Below, one piece after another: positions 51,339 through 60,558 of a DNA stretch of 64,000 nt. Source of the DNA: [Actinomadura] parvosata subsp. kistnae (GTDB taxonomy: Bacteria; Actinomycetota; Actinomycetes; Streptosporangiales; Streptosporangiaceae); assembly GCF_900323885.1 (NCBI RefSeq), contig NZ_OOHJ01000022.1:868001-932000 (forward strand), read 5' to 3'. A model generated the notes under the pieces. That model ran no database searches and was not told where the DNA came from. It was given only the letters and a program-made list of their open reading frames with translations. A program made the translations under genes and the position numbers. How positions within the stretch are numbered: position 1 is the stretch's first letter; each line of letters begins with the position of its first letter.

Positions 51339-52583
51339 ATGCCTGCGCTGTCCGTGGTCCTGTCCGCCCTGCTCCTCCTCACCCCCATGACGAGCACCAC
51401 CACCGGGACGAAACCGGCGGCCGTCCCCGACGTCGTCTACCAGCGGGCCGACTTCTCCTCCGGCACCCCCGAGGGCACCACGGCCGGTGACGGGCTGGCG
51501 TTCGGGCAGGCGGCGGGGACGATGACGTACACCGACGCGCTGGGCACCAAGACCTGGGAGTACGCGCGCTGGACCGGCCCCGAGCGGGACATCGGGTTCG
51601 GGGCGACCGAGCTGATCGCGTCGTGGACGGCGGACGTGCCGCCGGGGAGCTGGATCCAGGTCGAGGCGCGCGGCAGGAACGCCGAGGGCCTGACCAAGTG
51701 GTACTCGCTGGGCCGCTGGTCGTACGCCGAGGGCGACATCCTGCGCACGTCCGTACCGAACCAGGGCGACGCGGACGCGTCGGTGGCCGTGGACACGCTG
51801 GTCGCGGCGGCCGGCAAGCCGCTCAGCGGCTACCAGCTCCGCCTGACCCTCTACCGCAGGCCGGGGTCGGAGGTGACGCCGCGCGTGCGCACGTCCGGCG
51901 TGATGAGCTCGAACGTGCCCGAGCGCAAGAGCGTGCCCGTCAGCCCCGGCGGCGGCGCGTGGGGCACCAAGCTGGCCGTCCCGCGCCGCTCCCAGAACGT
52001 GCACCTCGGCCACTACCCCGAGTGGAACGGCGGCGGCGAGGCCTGGTGCAGCCCCACCTCCACCACGATGGTGCTCGGCTACTGGGACCGGTGGCCGAGC
52101 GAGCAGGACACCTCCTGGGTCGACCCCTCCGACCCGAACCCCGAGGTCGACCACGCCGCCCGCTACACCTACGACCACGCCTACGAGGGCACCGGCAACT
52201 GGCCGTTCAACACGGCGTACGCGGGGCGGTACGGCGTGGACGGGTTCGTCACCCGGCTGCGCTCGCTGACCGAGCTGGAGCTGCTGATCAAGGCGGGCGT
52301 GCCGGTCATCACCTCGCAGTCGTTCAAGAAGGGCGAGCTGCCCGGCGCCGGGTACGGCACCGACGGCCACCTGATGGCCGTCGTGGGCTTCACCTCGACG
52401 GGGGACGTGATCGCCAACGACCCGGCGTCCTCCAGCAACGCGGCCGTGCGGCACGTCTATCCGCGCGCCGACTTCGAGAACGTGTGGCTGCGCAGCTCCA
52501 GCAGCGGCGGCGTCGCCTACGTCATCCACCCGCCGGACCACCCGCTGCCCCCGACGACCCCGGGCCTGCCGGCGAACTGGTGA
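51339..52583 (+). CDS. Secreted C39-like (papain-fold) peptidase
   Basis: 414 residues with a short signal peptide. The first 200 residues form a beta-rich domain (WEYARWTGPERDIGFGATEL). The second half has the papain-fold nucleophile in AWCSPTSTTMVLGYW, the catalytic His in GTDGHLMAVVGF and an Asn/Asp in VIANDPAS, as in the C39_2 family. Here the domain is extracellular and not fused to an ABC transporter, so it is not a bacteriocin exporter. Substrate unknown. Confidence 0.82.
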   Translation: MPALSVVLSALLLLTPMTSTTTGTKPAAVPDVVYQRADFSSGTPEGTTAGDGLAFGQAAGTMTYTDALGTKTWEYARWTGPERDIGFGATELIASWTADVPPGSWIQVEARGRNAEGLTKWYSLGRWSYAEGDILRTSVPNQGDADASVAVDTLVAAAGKPLSGYQLRLTLYRRPGSEVTPRVRTSGVMSSNVPERKSVPVSPGGGAWGTKLAVPRRSQNVHLGHYPEWNGGGEAWCSPTSTTMVLGYWDRWPSEQDTSWVDPSDPNPEVDHAARYTYDHAYEGTGNWPFNTAYAGRYGVDGFVTRLRSLTELELLIKAGVPVITSQSFKKGELPGAGYGTDGHLMAVVGFTSTGDVIANDPASSSNAAVRHVYPRADFENVWLRSSSSGGVAYVIHPPDHPLPPTTPGLPANW

Positions 52584-52613
52584 CGGCCCTCGGCCGGCGG
52601 GCTGGTGGCCGTT

Positions 52614-52703
52614 CCCGGCGAGGGCCACTACTCCGGGGGCCGGGCGCGTAGCTCCGCCCCCGGCGAGGGCCGCTACTCCGGGGCCCGGGCGCGTAGCTCC
52701 GCC
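52614..52703. repeat. 45-base duplication of the SDR gene 3' end
   Basis: 52614-52658 and 52659-52703 are two copies with few differences. On the minus strand the right copy encodes AELRARAPE and the stop of the SDR gene; the left copy lies after the stop. Confidence 0.9.
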
Positions 52704-53647
52704 ATTCCCTCCTCCCTGGTCCTGACCGGGCGGTAGCCGAGCTCGGCGGTCGCCTTGCCGATGTCGATCGTGCACTCCATCCCGGCCAGCCAGACGCTCA
52801 TGTAGTCGAGCGGCGGCGCCCCGCGCAGCCGCAGGCCGCGCCAGACGGTCTCGCCCGCCGCCGCGACGGCCAGCGCCGCCCCGAGGGGCAGGGAGCGGCC
52901 GGGCGGGGTGACGCCGCGGGTGGCGAGCAGCTCGGTGATGAAGTCGCGGAAGACGACGGGACGGCCGTCGGTGACGAAGTACGCCTCCCCGGGCCGCCCC
53001 CGTTCGGCGGCCAGGACGAGCCCTTCGACGGCGTTGTCCACGTGCGTGGTGTCGGTGCGGTGCCGGCCGCCGCCGATCCACGCGAACCGCCCGCCGCGCA
53101 CCATGGCGACCAGCTCGGGCAGCACGGTGGTGTCGCCGGCGCCCCAGACGAAGCGGGGCCGGAGCACGACGGTCTCCAGCCCTTCGGCGGCGCGGACGAG
53201 CCGTTCGGCGGCGGCTTTGGAGGCGGCGTAGTGGGCACGCGAGCCGGGCCGCAGCGGCGCGGTCTCGTCCACGCCGACGAGCGGCCGGCCGTCCATCAGG
53301 GCGGCCTCCGTGCCGACGTGCACGAGCCTGCGCACTCCCGCCTCGCGGGCGGCGCGCAGGACGTTGGCGGTGCCCTGGACGTTGTCGGCCCAGAAGCGCG
53401 CGCGGTCGCCGTCTCGGGTGGTGCGGGCGGCGGCGTGGAAGGCCAGCTCGCAGCCGGTCATCGCCTCCCGCAGGCTCGTGGGGTCGCCGATGTCGCCGCG
53501 TACGGGTGCCGCGCCCAGCGCTTCGACGGCGGCGGCGGAGGCGTCGCTGCGCGCCAGGGCCCGTACGGTGTGGCCGTCCTTGATGAGGCGGGTGACGAGG
53601 CGCCCGCCCACGAATCCTGATCCGCCAGTGACGAACACCACTGTCAT
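52673..53647 (-). CDS. NAD-dependent epimerase/dehydrogenase (extended SDR)
   Basis: 324 residues. The dinucleotide site is VTGGSGFVGGRLVTRLIKDG, and the catalytic Tyr and Lys are in HYAASKAAAE. FHAAARTTRDGDRARFWADN and HVGTEAALMDGRPL suit the 3-beta-hydroxysteroid dehydrogenase/dihydroflavonol reductase side of extended SDRs. Substrate unknown. Its stop is followed by a duplicate of its own last 15 codons. Confidence 0.87.
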   Translation of the reverse strand: MTVVFVTGGSGFVGGRLVTRLIKDGHTVRALARSDASAAAVEALGAAPVRGDIGDPTSLREAMTGCELAFHAAARTTRDGDRARFWADNVQGTANVLRAAREAGVRRLVHVGTEAALMDGRPLVGVDETAPLRPGSRAHYAASKAAAERLVRAAEGLETVVLRPRFVWGAGDTTVLPELVAMVRGGRFAWIGGGRHRTDTTHVDNAVEGLVLAAERGRPGEAYFVTDGRPVVFRDFITELLATRGVTPPGRSLPLGAALAVAAAGETVWRGLRLRGAPPLDYMSVWLAGMECTIDIGKATAELGYRPVRTREEGMAELRARAPE

Positions 53648-53795
53648 GATCTGCCCCTATATGTGGCGATCTCTACCTAGATATTAGGCCGCGCCTTAGC
53701 AGAATGCGCCGTATGCGGCCTCGACGGTGCCGCAAGGACCTGCGTAACCTGAACAACGCCGTTTTTCGCCAACCCCCACGCCCGTGGAGCGCCGG

Positions 53796-56700
53796 ATGAC
53801 CGAGGACGATTCGACGACGCTCGAGAGGACCCGGCTCGTCCGGCCGGCCGGCCGGAACGATCCACCCCTGCTGCTGGCGTCCGAGGGCGCCCGGGTGGTC
53901 GTGGCCGGCACCGGCGCGCACCGGCCCTCGTCACGGCTGCCGCAGATGCCCGCCGTGCCGGCGACCGTCACCGACCTCGGGCAGTGCCTGGTCGACCGGG
54001 CCGGCCTGGCCCCGCAGCACCTCACCGTGCTGCTCGACCCGGCCACCCCCGCCAACCTGGGCGAGGCGCTCGAGCACGCGGCGCGCGAGGCGACGAGCGT
54101 GCTGATGTTCCACTTCGTGGGGCATGCCCTGTTCGCCCCCGACAACGAGCTGCACCTGGCCACGCGGGCCACGGTCGACCTGGGGCAGGGGGCGCCCGGC
54201 TTCCAGGCGCTGCCGTACTCGATGGTGCGCCGCATCCTCGGCTCGTCCCGGGCCGAGCACGTCGTCGTCGTGCTCGACTGCTGCTTCACCAGCGGCAACC
54301 GGCCGGTGCCCGCCAAGGCGATGGACCAGACGTTCGACGCCTCCTGGCGCGGCGCGTACGTGCTGACCTCGGCCAGCAAGGACGAGAACGCCTGGGCGCT
54401 GCCCGGCGTCCGGCACACCGCGCTCAGCGGGGCGCTGCTGCGGCTGCTGAACGACGGCGACCCGGCGGGGCCCGCGGCGTTCACGCTCGACCACGTGCAC
54501 CACCACCTGGCCCGCGTGCTGCCCGCCGCCGGGTTCCCCCGGCCCAGGAGGCAGGCCGGGGAGGTCAAGGAGCTGCCGCCGCTCACCGTCAACCCGGCCC
54601 ACCGCGCCACCCGCACGCACGCGGGCCCGCCGATCAGCTCCCCCGGCGACCTCAACAGCCCCTACCGGGGGCTGGCCGCGTACGGGCGCGACCACGCGGA
54701 GCTGTTCCTCGGCCGCGAGGAGGCGACCAGGTCGCTGGCCGCGCGGGCCCGCCAGGCGCTGCGCTCCGCCGGGCCGCCGGTGGTCATCGGCTCGCAGGCG
54801 TTCGAGGCGGGCGGCCCGCTCATCGTCACCGGCCCGTCCGGCTGCGGGAAGACGTCGCTGCTGCACGCCGGCCTGATCCCCGCCGTGCGCGAGGACGCCC
54901 GCAGGAGCGTCGTGCTGACCCCCGGCCCGCTGCCGGTGGCCGCGCTGGCCCGCGAGCTGGCCGCGCTGAGCGGCGGCGATCCCGAACGGCTGCGCGCGAT
55001 CATCGACTCCGACCCCGGCGCGGCCCGGCGCGGGCTGCCCGCGCGCACGCTCGTGGTGGTGGACCAGTTCGAGGAGCTGTTCACCCTGTGCGACGACGAG
55101 GCGGCCCGGCGGCGGTTCGTGGAGGCGCTCGTCGAGGTGTCCCGATCGGCCGCCGTGGTGATCGCCGTGCGGGGCGACTTCTTCGCCCGCTGCGCCGCGT
55201 ACCCCGGCCTGCTGGAGACGATGCGGCGGCCCGAGATCGTCGCCCCCATGACCCCGGCGGAGCTGCGGCGCGCGATCGAGGAGCCGGCAGTCCGCTCCGG
55301 GCTCTCGCTGGAGCCCGGGCTGACCGAGCTGATCCTGGAGGACGTCCAGGCGCTGGCGGGCGCCGACGACCTGCTGCCCCTGCTGTCGCACGCGCTGCTG
55401 GCCACCTGGCAGCGGCGCTCCGGCGGGGTGCTCACCATGGCGGGCTACCGCGCGGCCGGCGGGGTCGCGCGGGCGGTGGCGCTGAGCGGCGAGGAGACGC
55501 TGCGGCGGCTCGGCGCGGAGTTCGAGCCGGTCGCGCGCGGGCTGCTGGTGCCGCTCGTGCACGTGGACCCGCAGGCGGGGGCGCTGCGGCGGCGCGTGCC
55601 GGTCTCCCGGCTGAGCTCCGGCGCGGCCTCCGTCGAGGGGCAGGTGCTGGCCGAGCTGGTACGCGCGCGCCTGGTCACCGTGACGGTCACCGACGAGGGC
55701 GAGCAGGCGGAGCTGGCCCACGAAGCCCTCGTACGCGCCTGGCCCCGGCTCGGCAACTGGGCCGAGACCGCGCGGGCCGGGCTGCTCGTACGGCGGCGGC
55801 TGGCCGAGGACGCCGAGATGTGGCAGCGGGACGGCCAGGACGCCTCCTACCTCTACACCGACGACCGCCTCGCCACCGCCCAGGCCGCCGTCTCGGCCCT
55901 GAGCAGCGCCTCGGCCCCCACCGCCGCCGCCCAGCCAGCCCCGGCCACGGTGACGCCTGTCGAGAAGGAGTTCCTCGACGCGTCCCGGCGCCGGCAGCAG
56001 CGCCGCAAGCAGATCACCCGCGGCGCGATCGCCACCCTCAGCCTGCTCTTCCTCGTGGCCGCCACGGGCGCCGTGGTGGCGCTCGTCCAGTCGAGCCGCT
56101 TCAGCCACCAGGCGACCGAGGCGGCACTCCAGCGCGACCAGGCGCTGTCCCGCCAGGTGGCCGCGGCGGCCGCCGGCACGGGTGACAGTTCGCTGGGCTC
56201 GCAGCTCGCCCTGGCCGCCTACCGCCTCTCGGCCACCCCCGAGGCGAGGGGCGCGCTGCTCGGCTCGCTCTCCCGCCCGGTCGGCGCCCGGATGACCGGT
56301 CACACCGCCCCGGTGGAGCGGGTGGCCTACCGCCCCGACGGCCGCGTGGCCGTGACCGCCTCAAGCGACACCACCGCCCGGCTGTGGAACGTCACCGACG
56401 CCCTGCGGCCCAAGAGCGCGGGCGTCGTCAAGGGGCACACGGGAGGCGTGCTCGCCGCCGCGTTCAGCAAGAGCGGCAAGGTGCTCGCGACGGGGTCTGC
56501 CGACGGCACCGCCCGCCTGTGGGAGGTCTCCGACACCGCCAAGCCCCGCGCCCTGGCCACGCTCAAGGGCCACGAGGAGCAGGTGGGCTCCGTCTCGTTC
56601 AGCCCCGACGGCAACGTGCTGGCCACCGCGTCCACCGACGGCACGATGCGGCTGTGGAACGTCAAGGACCCGGCCAAGCCCGCGCAGGTCGCGGTCGTCA

Positions 56701-58268
56701 AGCAGGACGCCGACCCCACGAGGACGGCCTTCTCCCCCGACGGCCGGCTCGTGGCGCTCGGCTCGACCGACGGCACGATCAAGCTCCTCGACGTGCTCAC
56801 CCCCGCGAAGCCGGCCGTGCTGGCCACGCTCACCTCGGCGGAGGGCGCGGTCAGGAGCGTCACGTTCGCGCCGAACGGCCGCTACCTGGCCTCCTCCTCC
56901 GACACCGGCAAGGTGCAGGTCTGGGAGATCACCGCGACGAAGCTGGTCGGCACCGCGAGCGGCCACTCCGGCTCGGTGGACGACGTCGCGTTCAGCCCCG
57001 ACGGCAACGTCCTGGCCACCGCCTCCGCCGACGCCACGGTCCGGCTGTGGAGCGTCCAGAACCCGCGTGAGCCCGTGCTCACCGCCACCCTGGCCGGGTT
57101 CCCCGACGCGGTGACCGGGGTGGCGTTCAGCCCGAACGGCCAGAACCTGCTGACCTCCGCCGCCGACGGCGTCGCCCGGCTGTGGAACGTCTCCAACACC
57201 TCCCGCACCGCGCCCTTCGCCCGGCTCGGCGCGCACACCGGGCAGGTCAACGGCATCGCCATCGCCAAGGGCGGCGCCACGCTGGCCACCGCCTCCGACG
57301 ACGAGACCGTCCGGCTCTGGAACATCTCCGACCCGGCGGTGGCCACGCCCGAGTCCACGCTCAGCGGGCACACCGAGCCGGTCGCGTCGGTGGCGTTCAA
57401 CCCCGAGGGCACCCGCCTGGTGACGGCGTCCGACGACAAGACGGCCAAGATCTGGGACGTCTCCGAGACCGCGACCCCGAAGCTGCTCGGCACGCTGACG
57501 GGGCACACGGCCGGCGTGCGGTCGGCCGCGTACGGGCCCGACGGCAAGACGGTCGTGACGACCGGCCGCGACGGCCGGACGCTGCTGTGGAACGTCGCCA
57601 CCCCGTCCAGCCCCAAGCAGGTCGCCACCGTCGGCGCCGCCGACCGGCGGGTGAGCACGGCCGCCTTCCGTCCGGACGGCCGCGCCCTGGCCGTCGGCTC
57701 GGGCACCGGGTCCGTACGGCTGTGGGACCTGTCGAAGCCGGCCGCGCCGCGCTCGCTCGGCACGTTCTCGGCCGGCCCGGGCAGCGTCCTCGACCTGCGG
57801 TTCAGCCGCGACGGCAAGACGCTGGCCACGGCGTCGTCCGACGGCGTCGCCCGCCTCTGGAACGTCGCCGCGCCCGCCGCCGTCAAGAAGCTCGCCGACC
57901 TGCCAGGACACTCGGCCGCCGTGTCGGCGCTCGCCTTCAGCGCCGACGACCGCACGCTCGTCACGGCCTCCGAGGACGGGAGCGTGCGGGTGTGGAACGT
58001 CGTCACGCCCGCCCGTCCCGAGCTGTGGGCCGTGTTCGCGGGCCGGGGCGCGGCCGGTGACGTGGAGCTGGGCCCCGACGGCACCGTGCTGGCCGCCGCC
58101 TCCGGCAGCGCCGCCCAGCTCTACGGCCTGAACGTGGAGCAGGCGACGGGCAACGTCTGCGAGGCGTCGGGCACGTCGATCAGCGGCGCCGAGTGGGCCC
58201 GGTACGTGCCCGGCCGCCCCTACGCGCCGCCGTGCTCCACCGCCACGGCATCGGCCTCGGGCTCATAG
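53796..58268 (+). CDS. Caspase-like / STAND NTPase / membrane / 14-blade WD40 fusion protein
   Basis: 1490 residues from ATG 53796 (GGAG upstream). Residues about 25-260 are a caspase-like peptidase: His110 in FHFVGHALF and Cys163 in VLDCCFTSG form the expected dyad. An nSTAND1-type NTPase follows, opening PYRGLAAYGRDHAELFLGRE, with Walker A GPSGCGKTS at 346-354 and Walker B VVVDQFEEL round Asp423. One membrane segment (about 743-765) precedes 14 WD40 repeats (831-1465), each ending in variants of ARLWNV, enough for two seven-blade propellers. By analogy with NLR-type proteins, the propellers would sense, the NTPase oligomerise and the protease act. What it senses and cuts is unknown. Its end overlaps the GH43 gene by 49 bases. 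Confidence 0.9.
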   Translation: MTEDDSTTLERTRLVRPAGRNDPPLLLASEGARVVVAGTGAHRPSSRLPQMPAVPATVTDLGQCLVDRAGLAPQHLTVLLDPATPANLGEALEHAAREATSVLMFHFVGHALFAPDNELHLATRATVDLGQGAPGFQALPYSMVRRILGSSRAEHVVVVLDCCFTSGNRPVPAKAMDQTFDASWRGAYVLTSASKDENAWALPGVRHTALSGALLRLLNDGDPAGPAAFTLDHVHHHLARVLPAAGFPRPRRQAGEVKELPPLTVNPAHRATRTHAGPPISSPGDLNSPYRGLAAYGRDHAELFLGREEATRSLAARARQALRSAGPPVVIGSQAFEAGGPLIVTGPSGCGKTSLLHAGLIPAVREDARRSVVLTPGPLPVAALARELAALSGGDPERLRAIIDSDPGAARRGLPARTLVVVDQFEELFTLCDDEAARRRFVEALVEVSRSAAVVIAVRGDFFARCAAYPGLLETMRRPEIVAPMTPAELRRAIEEPAVRSGLSLEPGLTELILEDVQALAGADDLLPLLSHALLATWQRRSGGVLTMAGYRAAGGVARAVALSGEETLRRLGAEFEPVARGLLVPLVHVDPQAGALRRRVPVSRLSSGAASVEGQVLAELVRARLVTVTVTDEGEQAELAHEALVRAWPRLGNWAETARAGLLVRRRLAEDAEMWQRDGQDASYLYTDDRLATAQAAVSALSSASAPTAAAQPAPATVTPVEKEFLDASRRRQQRRKQITRGAIATLSLLFLVAATGAVVALVQSSRFSHQATEAALQRDQALSRQVAAAAAGTGDSSLGSQLALAAYRLSATPEARGALLGSLSRPVGARMTGHTAPVERVAYRPDGRVAVTASSDTTARLWNVTDALRPKSAGVVKGHTGGVLAAAFSKSGKVLATGSADGTARLWEVSDTAKPRALATLKGHEEQVGSVSFSPDGNVLATASTDGTMRLWNVKDPAKPAQVAVVKQDADPTRTAFSPDGRLVALGSTDGTIKLLDVLTPAKPAVLATLTSAEGAVRSVTFAPNGRYLASSSDTGKVQVWEITATKLVGTASGHSGSVDDVAFSPDGNVLATASADATVRLWSVQNPREPVLTATLAGFPDAVTGVAFSPNGQNLLTSAADGVARLWNVSNTSRTAPFARLGAHTGQVNGIAIAKGGATLATASDDETVRLWNISDPAVATPESTLSGHTEPVASVAFNPEGTRLVTASDDKTAKIWDVSETATPKLLGTLTGHTAGVRSAAYGPDGKTVVTTGRDGRTLLWNVATPSSPKQVATVGAADRRVSTAAFRPDGRALAVGSGTGSVRLWDLSKPAAPRSLGTFSAGPGSVLDLRFSRDGKTLATASSDGVARLWNVAAPAAVKKLADLPGHSAAVSALAFSADDRTLVTASEDGSVRVWNVVTPARPELWAVFAGRGAAGDVELGPDGTVLAAASGSAAQLYGLNVEQATGNVCEASGTSISGAEWARYVPGRPYAPPCSTATASASGS

Positions 58269-59728
58269 ATCGCGTTGTCGAAGACGGCTTCGCAGCCCTC
58301 GCCGGCCAGGTCCTGCACCCACAGGCCGACGAACGCGCCGGTGAAGCCGAACGCGCGCACCTGGCCGTCGATGATCTCGTCGGCGTGCTCGTCCGACAGG
58401 ATCGTGGCGTCCAGCTCCACGGGGATGGCGTGGCCGTCGTACGAGAAGCGCAGCACCGGCCCGTCGAGCTCCAGCGCGAGGCGGCTCGCGGTGCCCGGGG
58501 CGGTGAAGTGCACGGTGCGGGCGCCCCTGTCGCTGCCCGTCAGGACGACGCCGTCGGTGGTCAGCGCGAGGTGGTACCAGGTGCGGGAGTTGTAGTAGGC
58601 GGTGATCCCGGCGGACTGGTGCACGCTGCGGGGCTCGAACGTCACGTTCGCCGCGAACGTGCCCCGCTGGGCGGTCACCCGCTGGGCGACCAGGCTGGGG
58701 GCGCGCCGCCCGTACGGTGACTGGCCGCCGCTGACCGTCACCCGTCCGTCCTCGAACCGCACCCAGTCGGGCGAGGCCGGCCGGCGCAGCGTGCTCCACA
58801 CCCCCTCGGCGGCGGGCCAGCGGTGCGGCGGCAGCTCGGGCGCGGACACGTCCACCGCCGGCACTCCCCCGGCCACCCGCGGCCAGCCGTCCACCCACTC
58901 GACGCGCTGGATCGCGCTCTCCCTGCCCAGCACGCACCGGCCGCGCGGCGTGTACGGCCGCGCCGCGAGATGCGCCATGTACCACTCGCCGCCCTGCGTC
59001 CGCACGAGGCAGCCGTGCCCGGCCTTCTGCAGCTCCAGGCCGGGGTCGTGGCGGGAGGTCAGCATCGGGCCGGCCGGGTCGGGCTCGTACGGGCCCTCCA
59101 GCGTGCGCGAGCGCAGCACGCTCACGCAGTGCTCGTAACCGGTGCCGCCCTCGGCGACCATCAGGTAGTACCAGCCGTCCACCTTGTAGATGTGCGGCCC
59201 CTCCGTGACGCTGCGGTTCTCCAGGATGAGCTTCGGCTCGCCGCCGCCGAGCGGCTGCAGCTCGATGCCGGAGAAGCCGCGCCCGGGGCGCGAGTCGAAC
59301 ACCATGTTCAGCAGGTATGCCGTGCCGTCGTCCTCGTGGAACAGCGCCGCGTCGAACCCCCGGCCCGGCAGCCGCACCGGGTCCGACCACGGGCCCTCGA
59401 TGGCGGGCGCGGTGACGAGGTAGTTGGCGACGTCCTTGTAGCCGTGCGCGTACGTGTCCATCACGCTGTAGACCAGGTGGAACAGCCCGTTCGCGTACGT
59501 CAGGTCAGGCGCCCACACCCCGCCCGAGTCGGGCACCCCGGACAGGTCGAGCAGCCTGCGCTCGGTCAAAATGCCGCCCAGGGGACGCCAGTGCACCAGG
59601 TCACGCGAATGGTGCACCAGGACGCCCGGATACCACTCGAACGTCGAGGTGGCGATGTAGTAGTCGTCCCCGACGCGCAGGATGGACGGGTCCGGGTGGA
59701 AGCCGGGCAGGACGGGGTTACGGATCAT
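58220..59728 (-). CDS. GH43-family beta-xylosidase/arabinofuranosidase
   Basis: 502 residues without a signal peptide, so it acts in the cytoplasm on imported oligosaccharides. Asp13 (HPDPS) is the general base, Asp126 (FDAALF) tunes the acid, and Glu176 (TEGPH) is the general acid, the GH43 triad. The C-terminal beta-sandwich (from about 310) is the accessory domain of the xylosidase type. ATG 59728 overlaps the stop of a small upstream gene as ATGA, so the two are translationally coupled. Confidence 0.92.
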   Translation of the reverse strand: MIRNPVLPGFHPDPSILRVGDDYYIATSTFEWYPGVLVHHSRDLVHWRPLGGILTERRLLDLSGVPDSGGVWAPDLTYANGLFHLVYSVMDTYAHGYKDVANYLVTAPAIEGPWSDPVRLPGRGFDAALFHEDDGTAYLLNMVFDSRPGRGFSGIELQPLGGGEPKLILENRSVTEGPHIYKVDGWYYLMVAEGGTGYEHCVSVLRSRTLEGPYEPDPAGPMLTSRHDPGLELQKAGHGCLVRTQGGEWYMAHLAARPYTPRGRCVLGRESAIQRVEWVDGWPRVAGGVPAVDVSAPELPPHRWPAAEGVWSTLRRPASPDWVRFEDGRVTVSGGQSPYGRRAPSLVAQRVTAQRGTFAANVTFEPRSVHQSAGITAYYNSRTWYHLALTTDGVVLTGSDRGARTVHFTAPGTASRLALELDGPVLRFSYDGHAIPVELDATILSDEHADEIIDGQVRAFGFTGAFVGLWVQDLAGEGCEAVFDNAIYEPEADAVAVEHGGA

Positions 59729-59886
59729 CGGATCTCCACGAGATGGGGTAGGCCCGCGGCCAGGTCGAGCCGCGTACGCAGCCCTGAAGCGCGGTGGATC
59801 AAGGTGACGGCCTGGTCAGCCGGCGAGCGCAGCACGTCCCAGATCTCCATGCCTGAACCCTGCCAGAGCCATGATCGGCGGCTCAC
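59725..59886 (-). CDS. Small gene translationally coupled to GH43
   Basis: From GTG 59886, preceded by GGAGG-rich sequence, a 53-residue product (MSRRSWLWQGSGMEIWDVLR first) ends in TGA overlapping the GH43 ATG. A shorter start is ATG 59850. I do not recognise it. The ribosome site, coupling and coding-like codon use favour a real gene or a remnant of a longer lost one. Confidence 0.45.
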   Translation of the reverse strand: MSRRSWLWQGSGMEIWDVLRSPADQAVTLIHRASGLRTRLDLAAGLPHLVEIR

Positions 59887-59924
59887 CCCGCCCCCCGGCC
59901 TCCGCCCGGACTTGGGGGCTCAGG

Positions 59925-60395
59925 TCACGATGGAGACCGGGTGGCGGCGAGGCGGCGCCGGGCCGAACGCATCATCGCGTGCACGACGACCGGATGCGCC
60001 AGACGTACCGGCATGAAGTACACCCTGCCCCGCCACCCCTTCAGCCGCACGGTGGTGGTGACCCGCACCAGCCGCGCGGCGGCGTCCACGGCGACGCCGC
60101 AGCGGAAGTCGAGATGCCGGTCATCGGCCACGATGAGCGCCTCCTCCCCCTCCACCCGCGCCACCCGGAAGACGTCGCGAGGAGCCCGCCGGACACCGAG
60201 CAGCGGCACGAGAGCCTGCCGCACCGCCATCGCGGCACCGACCCAGCGCGGCAGCGCCCGCAACGAGAAGATCTCCTCCGCCCAGACCCGCGGATCCTCG
60301 GAAGCACCGGGAGGCAGCACCCCGATCATCACATCGGCATAGTCGGGCACCGGAATGTCCTCAAGCGCCGACGACCAGTAGACGGGAGTTCTCAT
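59925..60395 (-). CDS. DUF2867-like protein
   Basis: 156 residues from ATG 60395 (GGAGG at 60399-60403 on the minus strand). The segments PDYADVMIGVLPPGASEDPR, DDRHLDFRCGVAVD and YFMPVRLAHPVVVHAMMRSA match DUF2867, a family of small proteins of unknown function, sometimes found as a tail on SDR proteins. A short palindrome sits directly upstream of the ribosome site. Confidence 0.7.
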   Translation of the reverse strand: MRTPVYWSSALEDIPVPDYADVMIGVLPPGASEDPRVWAEEIFSLRALPRWVGAAMAVRQALVPLLGVRRAPRDVFRVARVEGEEALIVADDRHLDFRCGVAVDAAARLVRVTTTVRLKGWRGRVYFMPVRLAHPVVVHAMMRSARRRLAATRSPS

Positions 60396-60402
60396 GACGC
60401 CT

Positions 60403-60420
60403 CCATACGCTGCCGTATGG
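60403..60420. promoter_or_regulatory. Palindrome upstream of the DUF2867 gene
   Basis: CCATACG-CTGC-CGTATGG, seven-base perfect arms round four bases, ending at the ribosome site. GTACGCCCCCGTACGG follows nearby (about 60429-60444) with partial symmetry. A TetR-like repressor could bind; none is encoded beside it. Confidence 0.5.
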
Positions 60421-60558
60421 TCCTTACTGTACGCCCCCGTACGGCGCCCGCCCCACCCGGGTCCGACCAGCGATGACACCGATCTGCAGCCGACATGAAG
60501 CCGCCCCTTGATGGTGTGGCCTCATCACCGCGATCGACCGCAGAACGGGGAGAACACG

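Noticed and set aside
59729..59760. Third ROK-type operator upstream of GH43
   Set aside because: Only GGATCTCCACGAGAT loosely resembles the block; the TAATGATGG core is missing and it lies inside a small open frame.
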